The notes beneath the pieces are model-generated. The model saw nothing but the letters and a program-made list of their open reading frames with translations, made no database searches and was not told where the DNA came from. This document shows, piece by piece, positions 44,315-54,565 of a stretch of DNA of 64,000 bases. How positions within the stretch are numbered: position 1 is the first letter of the stretch; each line of letters starts with the position of its first letter. This DNA is from Silene latifolia (taxonomy: Eukaryota > Streptophyta > Magnoliopsida > Caryophyllales > Caryophyllaceae): the NCBI RefSeq assembly GCF_048544455.1, contig NC_133538.1, positions 22,740,469-22,804,468 of the forward strand, read 5' to 3'. Position numbers and translations under genes: made by a program.

Positions 44315-44842
44315 TTGAGAATGTTTTTCGAGAGGTTACGAAAATACAAGATGAGACTGAACCTGCAGAAATGCGCATTTGGAGTTACTTCTGGCAAACT
44401 TTTGGCCGAAATCGTTAGCCACCATGGCATCAAAGTTGACCCGTCAAAGATTAAAGCCATAATGGGAATACCTTATCCCGAGACCGAGAAGCAAAACCGA
44501 TGGTTTCTAGGCCGTGTACAGTACATAAGCCGCTTTGTTACTAAGTTAACGATGATATGCGAGCCGATCTTTAAGAAATTGAGGGCCGTGGGACATGAAA
44601 TATGGGATGATCAATGTCAAGCCGCATTTGACAAAGTCAAGGATGTTCTATCCTCCCCGCCAGTTTTTAGCCCACCTATATCTGGGCTACCTTTATCGTT
44701 TTATCTAACCGTAACAGATACCGCAAAGGGGGCTATGCTAGCCCAAACTGTCAACAAAGAAGAAAGGGCTATTTACTACATTAGTAAAAAGTTCTTGGAA
44801 TATGAAGTGAAGAACACACCTTTAGAAAAGACGTGTTTTTAA
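44315..44842 (+). pseudogene. RT thumb and RNase H, copy 2
   Basis: A 175-codon frame that is intact where copy 1 is broken: MRLNLQKCAFGVTSGKLLAE, IVSHHGIKVDPSKIKAIMGI, WFLGRVQYISRFVTKLTMIC, then PISGLPLSFYLTVTDTAKGA and EERAIYYISKKFLEYEVKNT. It begins at the duplication junction and has no catalytic YVDD. It shows that the duplication happened before copy 1 acquired its frameshift near 41,400. Confidence 0.75.
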
Positions 44843-45520
44843 TCAGGGCAACCAAGAAGTTAAGACACTATAAGCTCAGTTATGGTGTGAGTGTATTCGA
44901 TGATGGATCGAATGAAGTAGCTGTTTGAAAAACCGGTGCGCAATGGTAGAATGTCGAGATGGACTCTTATGCTATCCTAGTTTGATCTCAAATACGTACC
45001 CTTAAAAGAAATTAAGGGAAGGGTAGTGTCCGATTTCCTTGCTGACAACCCAATCAAAGAAATTGAGATTGTGGATACTTGGTCATTTCCCAACGAAGAT
45101 GTGATTCATATAGAAGATGATGTGTGAGAGCCATACTTTGATGGAACATTGAATTATATGGGATACGGGGTCGGAATTCTCCCAATCTCTCTGAAGGGTG
45201 AACACTTTCCGGTTTCAATCAAATTGGACATTAACGTGACGAATAATGCCCCGAAATATGAGGCATGTTTTTTGGGTTTACGTAGCGCGCTCGATTTGGG
45301 CGTGAATGAGCTTTAGGTACACGGGGATTCCTCCCTTGTGATTAATCAAGTAGTTGGGTCGTGAAAAATCAAAAGTGATAGTTTGGCCCCATACCAAGCA
45401 AGGATCGAAGAATTAGAATGATACTTCGATGATGTCAAATATGTTCATCTTCCGCGAGATGAAAATCAATTTGCAGATGCACTATCAAAACTGGCCGCGT
45501 TAATTAATATTCCCGAGTAT
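44843..45520 (+). pseudogene. Additional RNase H region, copy 2
   Basis: The equivalent of 41,570-42,248 with stops in new places (for example TGTGTGAGAG at 45,120 and CTTTAGGTA at 45,310). FDGTLNYMGYGVGILPIS and YEACFLGLRSALDLGV are visible. Confidence 0.7.
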
Positions 45521-46860
45521 ATGGACCGTATGCCAATTTGTGTTGAAAGAAGATCGTCACCCTCTTATGTGAATGCAATTGATGATACCGATGAAAGTGA
45601 AGTTGAGCCTTGGTATATGGCTATTCTAAGGTACAAAGAAACGGAAGAATACCGTATCGACCTTGATGTACTAGGGAAGCGTGCCTTAAGAATTCTGGCA
45701 TCCCAATTTGTTAATGCTGATGATGGGCAGTTATACAAAAGAACGACCCAAGGTGTTCTGTTGCGATGTGTTGATAAATTGACCGCCGATAAAGTTATGG
45801 AAGAAGCCCATGACGGAGAGTATCGGCCACACATGAATGCGCACATGTTGGTTCGAAAAATCATGAGGTTGGGTTACTATTGAACAACCATGGAGACAGA
45901 TTGTCGTAGATGTGTCAGGCATTGCAATAATTACCAGATTTTCGCAAATGTTCAACATGTACCACCCTCTATGTTGTATACCATGACGTCACCCTGGCCA
46001 TTTTCAACCTGGGGATCGATATTATTGGAAAGGTAACCCATCCGGAACGAGAGGACATTGCTGTATCCTTGTTGCAATCGACTACTTGACGAAATGGGTT
46101 GAAGCTAAGTCTTATAGAGAACTCAAGGCGAAGCAAGTGGCAAAATTCATTCAGAATGAGATCATTTGCCAATATAGAGTACCACATGAGTTCATCAGTG
46201 ATCACGGGAATCATTTTTAAGCTAAAACTAAAACTATACTTTAGAGGTATAAGATAAAGCACCACAAGTCGTCACCCTATCGACCACAGACAAACGGTGC
46301 GGCAGAGGCTGCTATCAAAATGGCTGCTGCTATTTTGAGAAAGATGCCGGATAATTACCGTGAATGGCTCGATAAGATACCATTCGCGTTGTGGGGATAC
46401 CGTACCTCAATTAGAAAAGCCACAGGAGTTACTCCCTACTACTTGGTTTATGGAATGGAGGCAGTTCAACCAGTTGAATTGGAAGTAATGTCTTTCTGGA
46501 AAGTCAAGTTGCCGAAGCGGATTGGGTTAAAGCCCGATATGACTCTTTAGTGATGGTCAATGAACGTCATTTGAATGCGTTCTATCATGTCTAACTCTAT
46601 CAGAAGAGGATTGAGAGAGCTTTTAACAAGAAGGTGAAACCACGAGGAATCAAGGAAGGAGATTGATTCTAAAATCAGTTCGAGCTCTACTACCAGCAGA
46701 CCCAAGGGGTATATTCAAGCCAAATTGGACAAGCCCATATTTGGTAAAGAAAATTTTGTCGGGAGGTGTTGTTCGGTTGACGGATCTGGACGGAAATGAC
46801 TTTGGAAATCCTACAAATTTGGATCAGTTGAAGAAGTAAAACCCTTGAAAAGGCCTCATT
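45521..46860 (+). pseudogene. Tat/Ogre integrase, copy 2
   Basis: Open from 45,521 to 45,883 (VLLRCVDKLTADKVMEEAHD, GEYRPHMNAHMLVRKIMRLG), then broken. The core continues with frameshifts and is open again at 46,320-46,550 (ILRKMPDNYREWLDKIPFAL, YYLVYGMEAVQPVELEV). The C-terminal module near 46,690-46,840 (WTSPYLVKKILSGGVVRLTD) follows a frameshift. Confidence 0.75.
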
Positions 46861-47228
46861 CTCAAATATTATGAAATAATATTCGAATTGCTTTGTTTTT
46901 AGAATAAGTCATAAGTTGTTGACATTTGTTGACGCTGCATGAAATATTTTCAATGGGAGAACTACGTACCCGGTTTGATTCTGTTGCAAAGAAGATACGT
47001 AGGAAACTCTCTAAAAGAGTACAACCGTAAACTTTATAATGCAAAAATGAATTTTTATGCATAAATTGGAATTTATAATAAATAGTAGTTTTTTATTTAT
47101 TCTTTATTTCCGAGCGAAGCTCACTACAAAGTTTATTTTGGGCTATGCCCATCACACACAAGCAGAAGGAAAGCACCCAACATAATAGAAGATAATAGAT
47201 AGTAGAAAAAGCTAAGCTAAGTCCTAGC

Positions 47229-48143
47229 CTAAGCCGAACCCGGGTCGCGAGGCCCATCACGTCGAGATGATGTCTCACCCATCATCACCCTAGCCCGTTT
47301 CTTTGAATGAGTCACGTCTTCTTCACGTGGGCCCAGACGGTCTTTTACACTCGGTCGAGGACCAAGCCTGTCAGCCAAAGACGGCATATTGCTAGCCGTC
47401 GAACCCAACCTTTGCCAAACACTTGGAGGCTTAGGTTCAGTCCTAGAGTTCTTGTCGGTCCCAGGTCCTGACTGAGAAAGGGTCGAGAATTATTCTTTGA
47501 AGTAAGATTTGTTCAGCAAGATGTCTTGGTGATACTTCCAATCCACAGCATCGTCCTTCCGCAGTTTCCTTCTAACTTCAAACGTTGGTTCGGTATCCCA
47601 TTTAAGATAAGAGGGAGAAACCCATGTCATTTCTGGTGGATCTATAATATGCCAAATAGTCCTACAATTCCAAGCCTAGAGCCAAGCTTAACACTTAGAG
47701 AGGGTAACATCGAATATTGGCCCACGAGCAGCTTCAACGGCTGGAACAGTCTGTCGGCGGCCGAATTGACGAAGTACTCGGTCGGGCTAGATATAGATGA
47801 ACTGATCTTGGCCCGACAGTGTGATGTATATTATTTTATTAATATCTGAAAGACCCGTGAATGAGTCCATTGAAAGCCAAGGTAAGACCCCACGAATATG
47901 GGACCCTGCCCCAATAGTCAACATCTCAAGCAAATAAGGCGACCTTTGGCCGAATACGCACATCAGTGGTCGAGAGCTGAAGCTGCTCACATGATATTTC
48001 TTGGATGGTTGGGCAGATAATCGAAGTCTTTCAAAGAGCCATATTTGTTTAGCATAAGTAGTTAAAAAGCCGAAAAAAAGAAGAAGAAAAAGGGGTGAAA
48101 AAGAAAAAAAGAAGAAAAGAAAAAGAAAATAAGGAGGCAACAC
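47229..48143 (-). pseudogene. Antisense ORF of the Tat 3' region, copy 2 (longer)
   Basis: The minus-strand reading extends further upstream than copy 1 because the unique 3' sequence is retained: about 48,143-47,787 (KKYHVSSFSSRPLMCVFGQR, SPYLLEMLTIGAGSHIRGVL), then IDPPEMTWVSPSYLKWDTEP, TFEVRRKLRKDDAVDWKYHQ, DILLNKSYFKE, stop, FSTLSQSGPGTDKNSRTEPK, ending VMMGETSSRRDGPRDPGSA. Stops and a frameshift remain. It resembles the extra antisense ORFs described in Tat-lineage elements; the domain is not identified. Confidence 0.5.
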
Positions 48144-48688
48144 ATCTAGGAAGCCCTAGAGTGCCGCCGAAGCAAGGTGTCATGTTGGCCTCGGTTTACA
48201 CGCCCCTCAGGCCGGATGGCTGCCTGCCTCGGGCTTTGTGCTCAACTCATGTTGATGTCGTCGACTTTTGATTTACTTCGCGCGCCGGAATGGTCAATTT
48301 AGATTTGTACCCCTAGCGAGTTGATAGATGTTCACACACCTTTAGTAGGCTAAGTTTTTTTATGGGTCGTATGAAGTACGAGTCGCATCTCGATAGTTGC
48401 GTTCTGGGAATAATATCGTTGGAAAAATCAATAATCCTCAGCGGAAGATCTCTATCTCGAAATTCAAATTTAAAATTTTCAGGTCGAAGACCTAAGCTAT
48501 TTTAAAGATCATCCAATCTTTTGCAAAATATCGATGATTAAAGTAATCATATATCCACGACGGATACTCCCGATTTCAAACTCAGAATCCAGGACTAAGG
48601 CCAGATTCTTCAAAAGTCGTTCAAATCCAAGGTCGAAGACTCAATCTTTTTCCGAAGTGATCTAATTTTCGAAGGTCGATGACCTTGC
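48144..48688 (+). other. Tat 3' region left of the copia C insertion
   Basis: Non-coding. It ends with CTTGC (48,684-48,688), the left target duplication of copia C. Confidence 0.6.
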
Positions 48689-49674
48689 TGAAGGGTAATA
48701 TCCGTATAATACCCTTTAATTATAGGATTATAACGCAAAAATTATATGTAGTTTATAGTCATGAAACGAAAATAACAAGGAAACGACAAAGATATAGAAA
48801 TAACCTTCGGTCCTAGTGCAAAAGGCAATGAGAGATCAAGTTAGATCTCCTCCTAATCGTTGCACCCAAGATGTCCGAGTAATGCCCTTGTGCTAGAGAG
48901 AATCCCCTAATTGCCTTGCAATATCGAGGGGATTGTTTTGTGAGTTTGTGTTGGATGAGAGATCCGGGATTCAGGAGGCACAATTCCCAAAACCCTAATT
49001 ATTTTAGCAAAATGAATTAGGTTAGACAAGAGGAGAAGACTCCCCTTTTGTCTATGGGAGCCTCGGCCAAACCGAGTGAGAGGAGCCCAAATGGGCTTTT
49101 CATTTTCTCTTCACTTAAACTCGTGGTCCGGTCCATAACTCGCTAAGTGTATATGACGCGGTTTCATTATAAATCACATTATCGGTTATCGGAAATTAAG
49201 GCATCAACTAATAATACGGGTTAGTTGAATTATTAATACATGTCCGACAAAACAGTATTGTATAATTATATTCAATATACATTTAATTAAATATAAAACG
49301 CTTATATTCAATTTTACAAATTAATTGCTTAATTCGCCTTAGCCATTTTTATTTAATCCGTATTAAATAAAATATCTCAACATCACATTTTAACTAATTA
49401 TTAGTTAAATAACTCAGACTAACTGGTTAGTCAAAATTGGCATCTACATGACTGTATTTTCATACCGTCACATCACTCAAACGTATCCTATAGGTGTGAC
49501 TTTTAGGGACCAGTTGATCACCGCCATCAATATGACAATAACGTCAAACTTATCTAGCAAGCCAACCGTTATTGATAAACGTGGATCAACTGATTATGAT
49601 ACAAAGTATACCCTTTGATCCTTTTAGAGATTTATAAGTCCTTGCACTAACTGTTAAGGACACCAACCCCAACA
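48689..49674 (-). repeat. Copia C 3' LTR
   Basis: A 986-bp LTR, TGAAGGGTAATATCCG...CACCAACCCCAACA. It carries the block conserved in all copia LTRs of the window (about 49,488-49,590; CACCTATAGG, GACCAGTTGATCACC, GCAAGCCAACCG) in inverse orientation. Confidence 0.92.
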
Positions 49675-49760
49675 AGCTCCCACTTGTCCGTACAAGTGTA
49701 TGTGCAATGACGTTATCCGCACTAACTGGAGGACACAGCTCCAACAAACTCCCACTTGTC
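49675..49760 (-). promoter_or_regulatory. Copia C polypurine tract, duplicated with U3 start
   Basis: The functional tract (minus sense GACAAGTGGGAGCT at 49,688-49,675) abuts the LTR. A second copy lies 72 bp further inside (GACAAGTGGGAGTT), also followed by TGTTGGAGCTGTGTCC, a copy of the LTR start. The segment between is a short direct duplication spanning the LTR edge. Confidence 0.75.
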
Positions 49761-50536
49761 CGTACAAGTGTATGTGCGATAACCGATTCTCATATTCATT
49801 TAAAATTTCTCCCACTCAATGTAAAACAATTTGCGGATCCGGATCCACAAAGGTCGTATTTTACAATCGATCTGGATCTAGAGTGGTTTCCCCGACTAGA
49901 GAGTAACTTAACCGATAAAACGAATCCGTATCCGAGCATGGCCATGCATTTCGATTCTGACTCCTCGAGTGGCCCTGAGAAATATCGAGTACCTGATAAA
50001 GGCTGAATATTTCCTTCAACTCGAACTCCTTCCGATCTAAGCACAGCATGAAATGACCCAGAAACAATCTACTTGGCCCCCTGTTACGGATGACCGTGAG
50101 AAAGAAACCAAAGTCACCCAAAATCTGCCTTTGTCTCTAGAGACAGTCGATAGTCAAAAGAATCGACTCTTAGGATCACTATGGAGGTCCTATCCACGAC
50201 CGGGCACCGAATGTTATAAAACATTTAGGACTCCACGTCGTTGTCACAATTGTGTCCTGCGAAATATCCGTATAAATCGCCTCTGTGATTGGTCACCAAC
50301 TTTGTTGACTTATGGCTCGTTGAACCCACCATCAACCAACGTCACAAAATAATTGCCAGAGTTATCAGCTCATGTGGGCAATTAAGGACTGAAAAATATA
50401 ATGTTCGTTCAGTTCACTTTGTGGTGTTCAAAATTTGTCGTACAAATCCACATGAAAAACAAAATATATATAAAATATCAAAACGATGATGTTGTATAGG
50501 GTACAAAAGCGAATGAATCTAATCCATAAAAGAGTA
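49761..50536 (-). other. Copia C 3' untranslated region
   Basis: Between RNase H and the polypurine tract. Its layout resembles the 3' UTR of family A copias (CTCCTCGAGTGGCC near 49,960). The small ORFs here are judged spurious. Confidence 0.65.
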
Positions 50537-50923
50537 CTACAACTTAGGAACACGTTTAATTCCCATGGAATTTACGTGCCCTTCATGCTTATCTTGTCGT
50601 AATGCTTTAGTGAGAGGATCTGCTATGTTATCATCTGTAGCAATCTTTTCTATCACTACTGCCTTTTGCTCCACGTAATCCCGGATTAGATGAGCTTTCC
50701 GTTGTACATGTCTAGACTTGTTGCTAGACTTTGGCTCCTTAGCTTGGAAGATGGCACCACTATTGTCGCAATAGATGGTGATCGGGTCATTCGAACTGGG
50801 CACTACAGATAGCCCATGTAAGAATTGACGCATCCATATCGCTTCCTTTGTAGCTTCGTACGCGGCATAGTACTCGGACTCGATCGTAGAATCTGTAATA
50901 ACATTTGTTTCGAACTCTTCCAC
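50537..50923 (-). CDS. Copia C RNase H
   Basis: A 128-codon open frame: ESEYYAAYEATKEAIWMRQF, YCDNSGAIFQAKEPKSSNKS, HVQRKAHLIRDYVEQKAVVI, DDNIADPLTKALRQDKHEGH. The catalytic pattern (E in EYYAA, D in YCDNSGA, D in NIADPLTK) is that of copia RNase H, which removes template RNA during reverse transcription. It is in a different frame from the RT ORF, with which it overlaps, so a frameshift separates them. The terminal residues HVNSMGIKRVPKL end at a stop. Confidence 0.85.
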   Translation of the reverse strand: MEEFETNVITDSTIESEYYAAYEATKEAIWMRQFLHGLSVVPSSNDPITIYCDNSGAIFQAKEPKSSNKSRHVQRKAHLIRDYVEQKAVVIEKIATDDNIADPLTKALRQDKHEGHVNSMGIKRVPKL

Positions 50924-52022
50924 TGATCGAAGGCGCCATTAAGAGTAAAAACGAATCCAGTCCGAGATTTCGAGTCATCACGATCCGTTTGGAAGCTAGC
51001 ATCTGCACAGAATCGGTTCTTGCGCATAGCTTTTGTTCGCCTCCATAAGTCAATGCCCAATCTTTAGTCCTCCGTAGGTACTTAAGAATGTTCTTGACAG
51101 CCAACCAATGTGATTCACCTGGATGCTGTTGGAATCGACTTGTCATACTCAATGCATATGCCACGTCCGGACGTGTGCATATCATGGCATACATGATTGA
51201 TCCTATTGCCGAGGCATAAGGTATCCGTGCCATGCGCTCTTTTTCTTCCGGTGTCTCTGGTGCCTGAGACTTGCTCAAATGCACCCCTGGAGACATATGA
51301 AGGAACCCCTTCTTGGAGTTAGTCATGCTGAATCTCTCTAGGACTTTGTCTATGTAAGACTCCTGACTGAGAGATAGCATCCGTCGTGATCTATCTCGAT
51401 AGATACGGATGCCTAGAATTCTTTGTGCCTCTCCCAGATCTTTCATCTGGAAATGGTTTTTCAACCATACTTTCACCGAAGTTAAGAGAGGTATGTCATT
51501 CCCAATCAGGAGTATGTCGTCAACATACAATATTAGGAAGACAATCTTGCTCCCACTCGACTTGATATATAGACATGGTTCCTCGACCGATCGAGTAAAT
51601 CCATTTTCTTTTATCACTTGGTCGAAGCGATGATTCCAACTCCTTGATGCTTGCTTAAGTCCATAAATGGAACGCTTAAGCTTGCACACTTTCTTAGGAT
51701 GTGCTGGATCGATGAAACCTTCGGGTTGTACCATGTACAACTCTTCCTCCAAAAAACCGTTTAAGAAGGCGGTTTTCACGTCCATTTGCCAAATTTCATA
51801 GTCATGAAAAGCGGCAATCGCTAAGATAATCCGAATGGAACGCAGCATGACTACGGGTGCAAAAATCTCATCGTAGTGCAAACCTGGCACTTGGGTGAAA
51901 CCTTTAGCAACTAGTCGTGCTTTGTAGATATCTTGTCGACCTTCCACAGAGAATGCTTTATCTTGTAAAGCCATTTGCATTGAAGGGGACGAACCTTGGC
52001 AGGTAAGTAAAAAAGATCCCAT
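50787..52022 (-). CDS. Copia C reverse transcriptase
   Basis: A 411-codon open frame, of which residues ~30-330 are RVT_2-type copia RT: YKARLVAKGFTQVPGLHYDE, FAPVVMLRSIRIILAIAAFH, IWQMDVKTAFLNGFLEEELY (first Asp), SIYGLKQASRSWNHRFD, FLILYVDDILLIGNDIPLLT (intact YVDD), LGIRIYRDRSRRMLSLSQES, YASAIGSIMYAMICTRPDVA, WLAVKNILKYLRRTKDWALT. All RT catalytic residues are present. The first ~25 residues and the last ~75 are out-of-frame extensions; the true flanks are the hinge ORF at 51,911-52,330 and the RNase H ORF. This is the best-preserved RT in the window. Confidence 0.9.
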   Translation of the reverse strand: MGSFLLTCQGSSPSMQMALQDKAFSVEGRQDIYKARLVAKGFTQVPGLHYDEIFAPVVMLRSIRIILAIAAFHDYEIWQMDVKTAFLNGFLEEELYMVQPEGFIDPAHPKKVCKLKRSIYGLKQASRSWNHRFDQVIKENGFTRSVEEPCLYIKSSGSKIVFLILYVDDILLIGNDIPLLTSVKVWLKNHFQMKDLGEAQRILGIRIYRDRSRRMLSLSQESYIDKVLERFSMTNSKKGFLHMSPGVHLSKSQAPETPEEKERMARIPYASAIGSIMYAMICTRPDVAYALSMTSRFQQHPGESHWLAVKNILKYLRRTKDWALTYGGEQKLCARTDSVQMLASKRIVMTRNLGLDSFLLLMAPSISGRVRNKCYYRFYDRVRVLCRVRSYKGSDMDASILTWAICSAQFE

Positions 52023-52330
52023 ACGTTGTTCTCATACATAGAGTCCATCTCGGATTGCATGGCCTCAAGCCATAGCTTTGAGTCAGAACTAGTCATGGCA
52101 CCTTTATAGGTTGCGGGTTCACTACTCGTTAAGAGTAGAATGTCATCTATGTCATGTTCCTCGACCAGACCAATGTATCTGTCTGGAGGAATAGAGACTC
52201 TTCCCGACCTCCTAGGTTCCTCAGGAATATTCACTGCAGCCGGGATTGAAGGAATAGGTTCTTCCAATGGTTGCTCGGTGTTTGGTTCTGGAATCTCCGA
52301 CAGGGTCGAAGGTTCTATCACTCTTTGCAT
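51911..52330 (-). CDS. Copia C hinge between integrase and RT, with RT N-terminus
   Basis: A 139-codon open frame: proline- and glutamate-rich hinge (NTEQPLEEPIPSIPAAVNIP), then RRSGRVSIPPDRYIGLVEEH and LWLEAMQSEMDSMYENNVWD, LQCKWLYKIKH. The W.EAM..E......N..W motif opens copia RT. A frameshift near 51,985 separates it from the main RT ORF. Confidence 0.8.
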   Translation of the reverse strand: MQRVIEPSTLSEIPEPNTEQPLEEPIPSIPAAVNIPEEPRRSGRVSIPPDRYIGLVEEHDIDDILLLTSSEPATYKGAMTSSDSKLWLEAMQSEMDSMYENNVWDLFYLPAKVRPLQCKWLYKIKHSLWKVDKISTKHD

Positions 52331-53039
52331 TCTCGAGAAATTCCTTCTCTAAGAATGTCGCACTAGCCGCAAAAAAAACACGTTGTTCGGTTGGCGAATA
52401 GAAGTAATGACCACGTGTTCCTTTAGGATAACCTATAAAGTATGTCTTGACCGATCGCGGGCCGAGCTTATCTTCAGGTCTCCACTTGACATAAGCCTCG
52501 CAGCCCCAAACCCGTATAAAGGACAAGTTAGGGACCGTTCCCTTCCATAGTTCATATGGAGTCTTGTCAACAGCTTTAGACGGACTTCGGTTAAGTATTA
52601 GAGCAAAATGACAAAGAGCATAACCCCATAATGAATCAGGTAAAACCGTGTGACTCATCATGGATCGAACCATATCAAGTAGTGTTCGATTTCTCCGTTC
52701 GGACACACCATTCAATTGAGGTGTTCCAGGTGGAGTTAACTGTAGGGCGATCCCACAGTCTTTAAGGTGTTGATCAAACTCGTGAGAAAGATACTCGCCA
52801 CCACGATCTGAACGTAGTGTTTTTATCTTTCTACCAAGTAGGTTCTGTACCCTATTTTGGTATTCTTTGAATTTCTCAAAGGATTCACTTTTGTGCTTCA
52901 TTAAGTAGACATAGCCATATCTACTTAAATCATCCGTGAAAGTGATGAAATACCTATAGCCTTCTCGTGCGGTGATTGACATAGGACCACATACATCCGT
53001 GTGTATGAGACCTAATAGGTCGCAGCCGCATTCCAACAC
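52221..53039 (-). CDS. Copia C integrase catalytic core and C-terminus
   Basis: A 272-codon open frame. The core shows D in LLGLIHTDVCGPMSITAREG, D in LRSDRGGEYLSHEF and E in TPQLNGVSERRNRTLLDMVR, the D,D(35)E triad, plus LWGYALCHFALILNRSPSKA, TPYELWKGTVPNLSFIRVWG and the C-terminal EKEFLENAKS-type element. It catalyses insertion of element cDNA. Its zinc N-terminus is in the preceding ORF (53,226-52,954) in another frame. The last ~25 residues are out-of-frame read-through. Confidence 0.9.
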   Translation of the reverse strand: MLECGCDLLGLIHTDVCGPMSITAREGYRYFITFTDDLSRYGYVYLMKHKSESFEKFKEYQNRVQNLLGRKIKTLRSDRGGEYLSHEFDQHLKDCGIALQLTPPGTPQLNGVSERRNRTLLDMVRSMMSHTVLPDSLWGYALCHFALILNRSPSKAVDKTPYELWKGTVPNLSFIRVWGCEAYVKWRPEDKLGPRSVKTYFIGYPKGTRGHYFYSPTEQRVFFAASATFLEKEFLENAKSDRTFDPVGDSRTKHRATIGRTYSFNPGCSEYS

Positions 53040-53226
53040 CTTTGAAGGAAATACGAGTCATCTTACCGATGAGACATGATTCACACGTGCCAAATGATTG
53101 AAAATCAAAGGCCGAGATAGCTCCATTTTTAATGAGCTGTTTTACGCGTTTCTCATTAATGTGTCCCATACGGCAGTGCCATAGATACGTTTGATCTTTG
53201 TCACCAACCTTTAACTTTTTATTCAT
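52954..53226 (-). CDS. Copia C integrase N-terminal zinc domain (GAG-pre-integrase)
   Basis: A 90-codon open frame: QTYLWHCRMGHINEKRVKQL, then FGTCESCLIGKMTRISF. The pattern LWH.R.GH...K....L...G.......C..C..GK is the HHCC zinc domain that precedes copia integrase. It overlaps the core ORF by 86 bp in another frame, so a frameshift lies near 53,040. Confidence 0.85.
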   Translation of the reverse strand: MNKKLKVGDKDQTYLWHCRMGHINEKRVKQLIKNGAISAFDFQSFGTCESCLIGKMTRISFKGVGMRLRPIRSHTHGCMWSYVNHRTRRL

Positions 53227-53741
53227 TACGTGTAATATTTCGGTTGCGTCGATCTAAAACATAAATTCCGTTCATGGAGACTGCCTTGCCATAAATCATA
53301 TCGTGTAAAGAGAAAATGCAAGCATTATTTTCTATTACAAATGAAAAACCAAGTTTGTCAAGTGCGAAACGAAATAATGTTTTTGGAAAGACTAGGAACA
53401 TAATAGCAGTCATATAATGACAACTCAAATCCGCTGGGAAGCTGGATCACATATGTCCCCTTTGAGATGGCAGCCACTCTTGCTCCATTCCCAACACGCA
53501 GGTCCACCTCACCCTTTACGAGAGGCTCGAGATTTCGGAGGCCCTGCACATGATTACACAGATGAGAACCACAACCAGTATCTAGTACCCAAGTTCCGTA
53601 ACTTGCATGGTTAATCTCAATCATATGAATAAAAGTAGAAGAAGAAGACATACCAACAGGTTTAACGCGACCCGCTTTTATGTCCTCATGATAAACAGGA
53701 CATGTCCGCCTCCAATGCCCATCTTGTGGCGGTGATGGCAT
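53219..53741 (-). CDS. Copia C aspartic protease
   Basis: Two overlapping frames. 53,741-53,358 contains WRRTCPVYHEDIKAGRVKPV, the end of the zinc knuckle and linker, then YGTWVLDTGCGSHLCNHVQG with the catalytic D-T-G, and ELSLYDCYYVPSLSKNIISF, the typical protease C-terminal motif. 53,428-53,219 continues LDKLGFSFVIENNACIFSLH and VSMNGIYVLDRRNRN. A frameshift near 53,360 separates them. It would cleave the Gag-Pol polyprotein. Confidence 0.83.
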
Positions 53742-54565
53742 TCCATGTTTTCATTCTTGCTCTTTGTCGCGCCTGATGAGTTGCTCGACTCACCAGGACC
53801 ACTCTTTCCTGAACCCGACTTCTTGAACTTCGCCTTACCTACTGCTAGGTTTGCCTGAGCTTTGCCCTTACCCTTTCCCTTGTTTGTCACAACGAGAACA
53901 TCCTGTTTCATGCTCCCACCGAACTTCATGTCCTTCTCGGTGCACGAGGAGGGAGTGCCATTCATGGGGAGTTTTCTTCAAATCATTCATATAGTAATTC
54001 GCTCTAAATTGCGAATAACCATCGTGGAGTGAGTGAAGTATGCGGTCGATCACAATGTTCTCGCCGATCTTACAATCAAAGGTCTCCGACTTCTCGACAT
54101 TCTCAATCATGCGAGAATGTGTGGGCTAACAGTTGGCCCTTTCGAGTCTCGCATCAAAGAAGCGAGTGGTATGCTCATAGGTCACGATTCTCGGTGCTTT
54201 CGAGAATTCCTTGGTGAGCGTGGTGAAAATCTTGTTTGCACCTTGGGCTATGAAGCGTTTCTGCAAATTGGGTTCCATTGCAAAAATGAGTACGTTTTTA
54301 ATCGCACCCGCTTCCAAGGCGAAATCGTTATACTTGTCGATCTCGTTAACTCCAGCCGTGGGCCTGGTGTGACGGCATGGGCTCAAGCAGAACTGAAGCT
54401 TCCGTCGCCAGCGGCAGCATTCCGTAATGCTGCCTCCCAGTCCGCGAAGTTTGATCCATCATTCTTCAGTCGAGTTGACTGATTCATCTGATTCATGAAG
54501 ATCCGAAGCCAGGACTCACGGTCCAATGTGGCACTAGGCATTGGGTCGTTCAAGTGACCAGCCAT
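53678..54565 (-). pseudogene. Copia C Gag (frameshifted)
   Basis: The translation starts MAGHLNDPMPSATLDRESWL at 54,565. LKNDGSNFADWEAALRNAAA is the UBN2-type Gag start, then (next frame) AGAIKNVLIFAMEPNLQKRF and FTTLTKEFSKAPRIVTYEHT, (next) ENIVIDRILHSLHDGYSQFR, and (next) a Lys/Gly-rich linker and ECHHRHKMG joined to HWRRTCP. At least three frameshifts. The zinc knuckle reads C-x-x-R instead of C-x-x-C, so its second cysteine is lost. The same order as copia B Gag supports common ancestry. Confidence 0.8.

Larger units (their letters stand above)
44315..47580 (+). repeat. 3.27-kb tandem duplication, copy 2
   Basis: The second copy of the unit at 41,043, highly similar throughout. It ends at the same TTCCGCAGTTTCCTTCTA point and then continues into unique 3' sequence, so copy 2 is the one attached to the original 3' end. 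It lacks the RT catalytic part. Confidence 0.9.
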
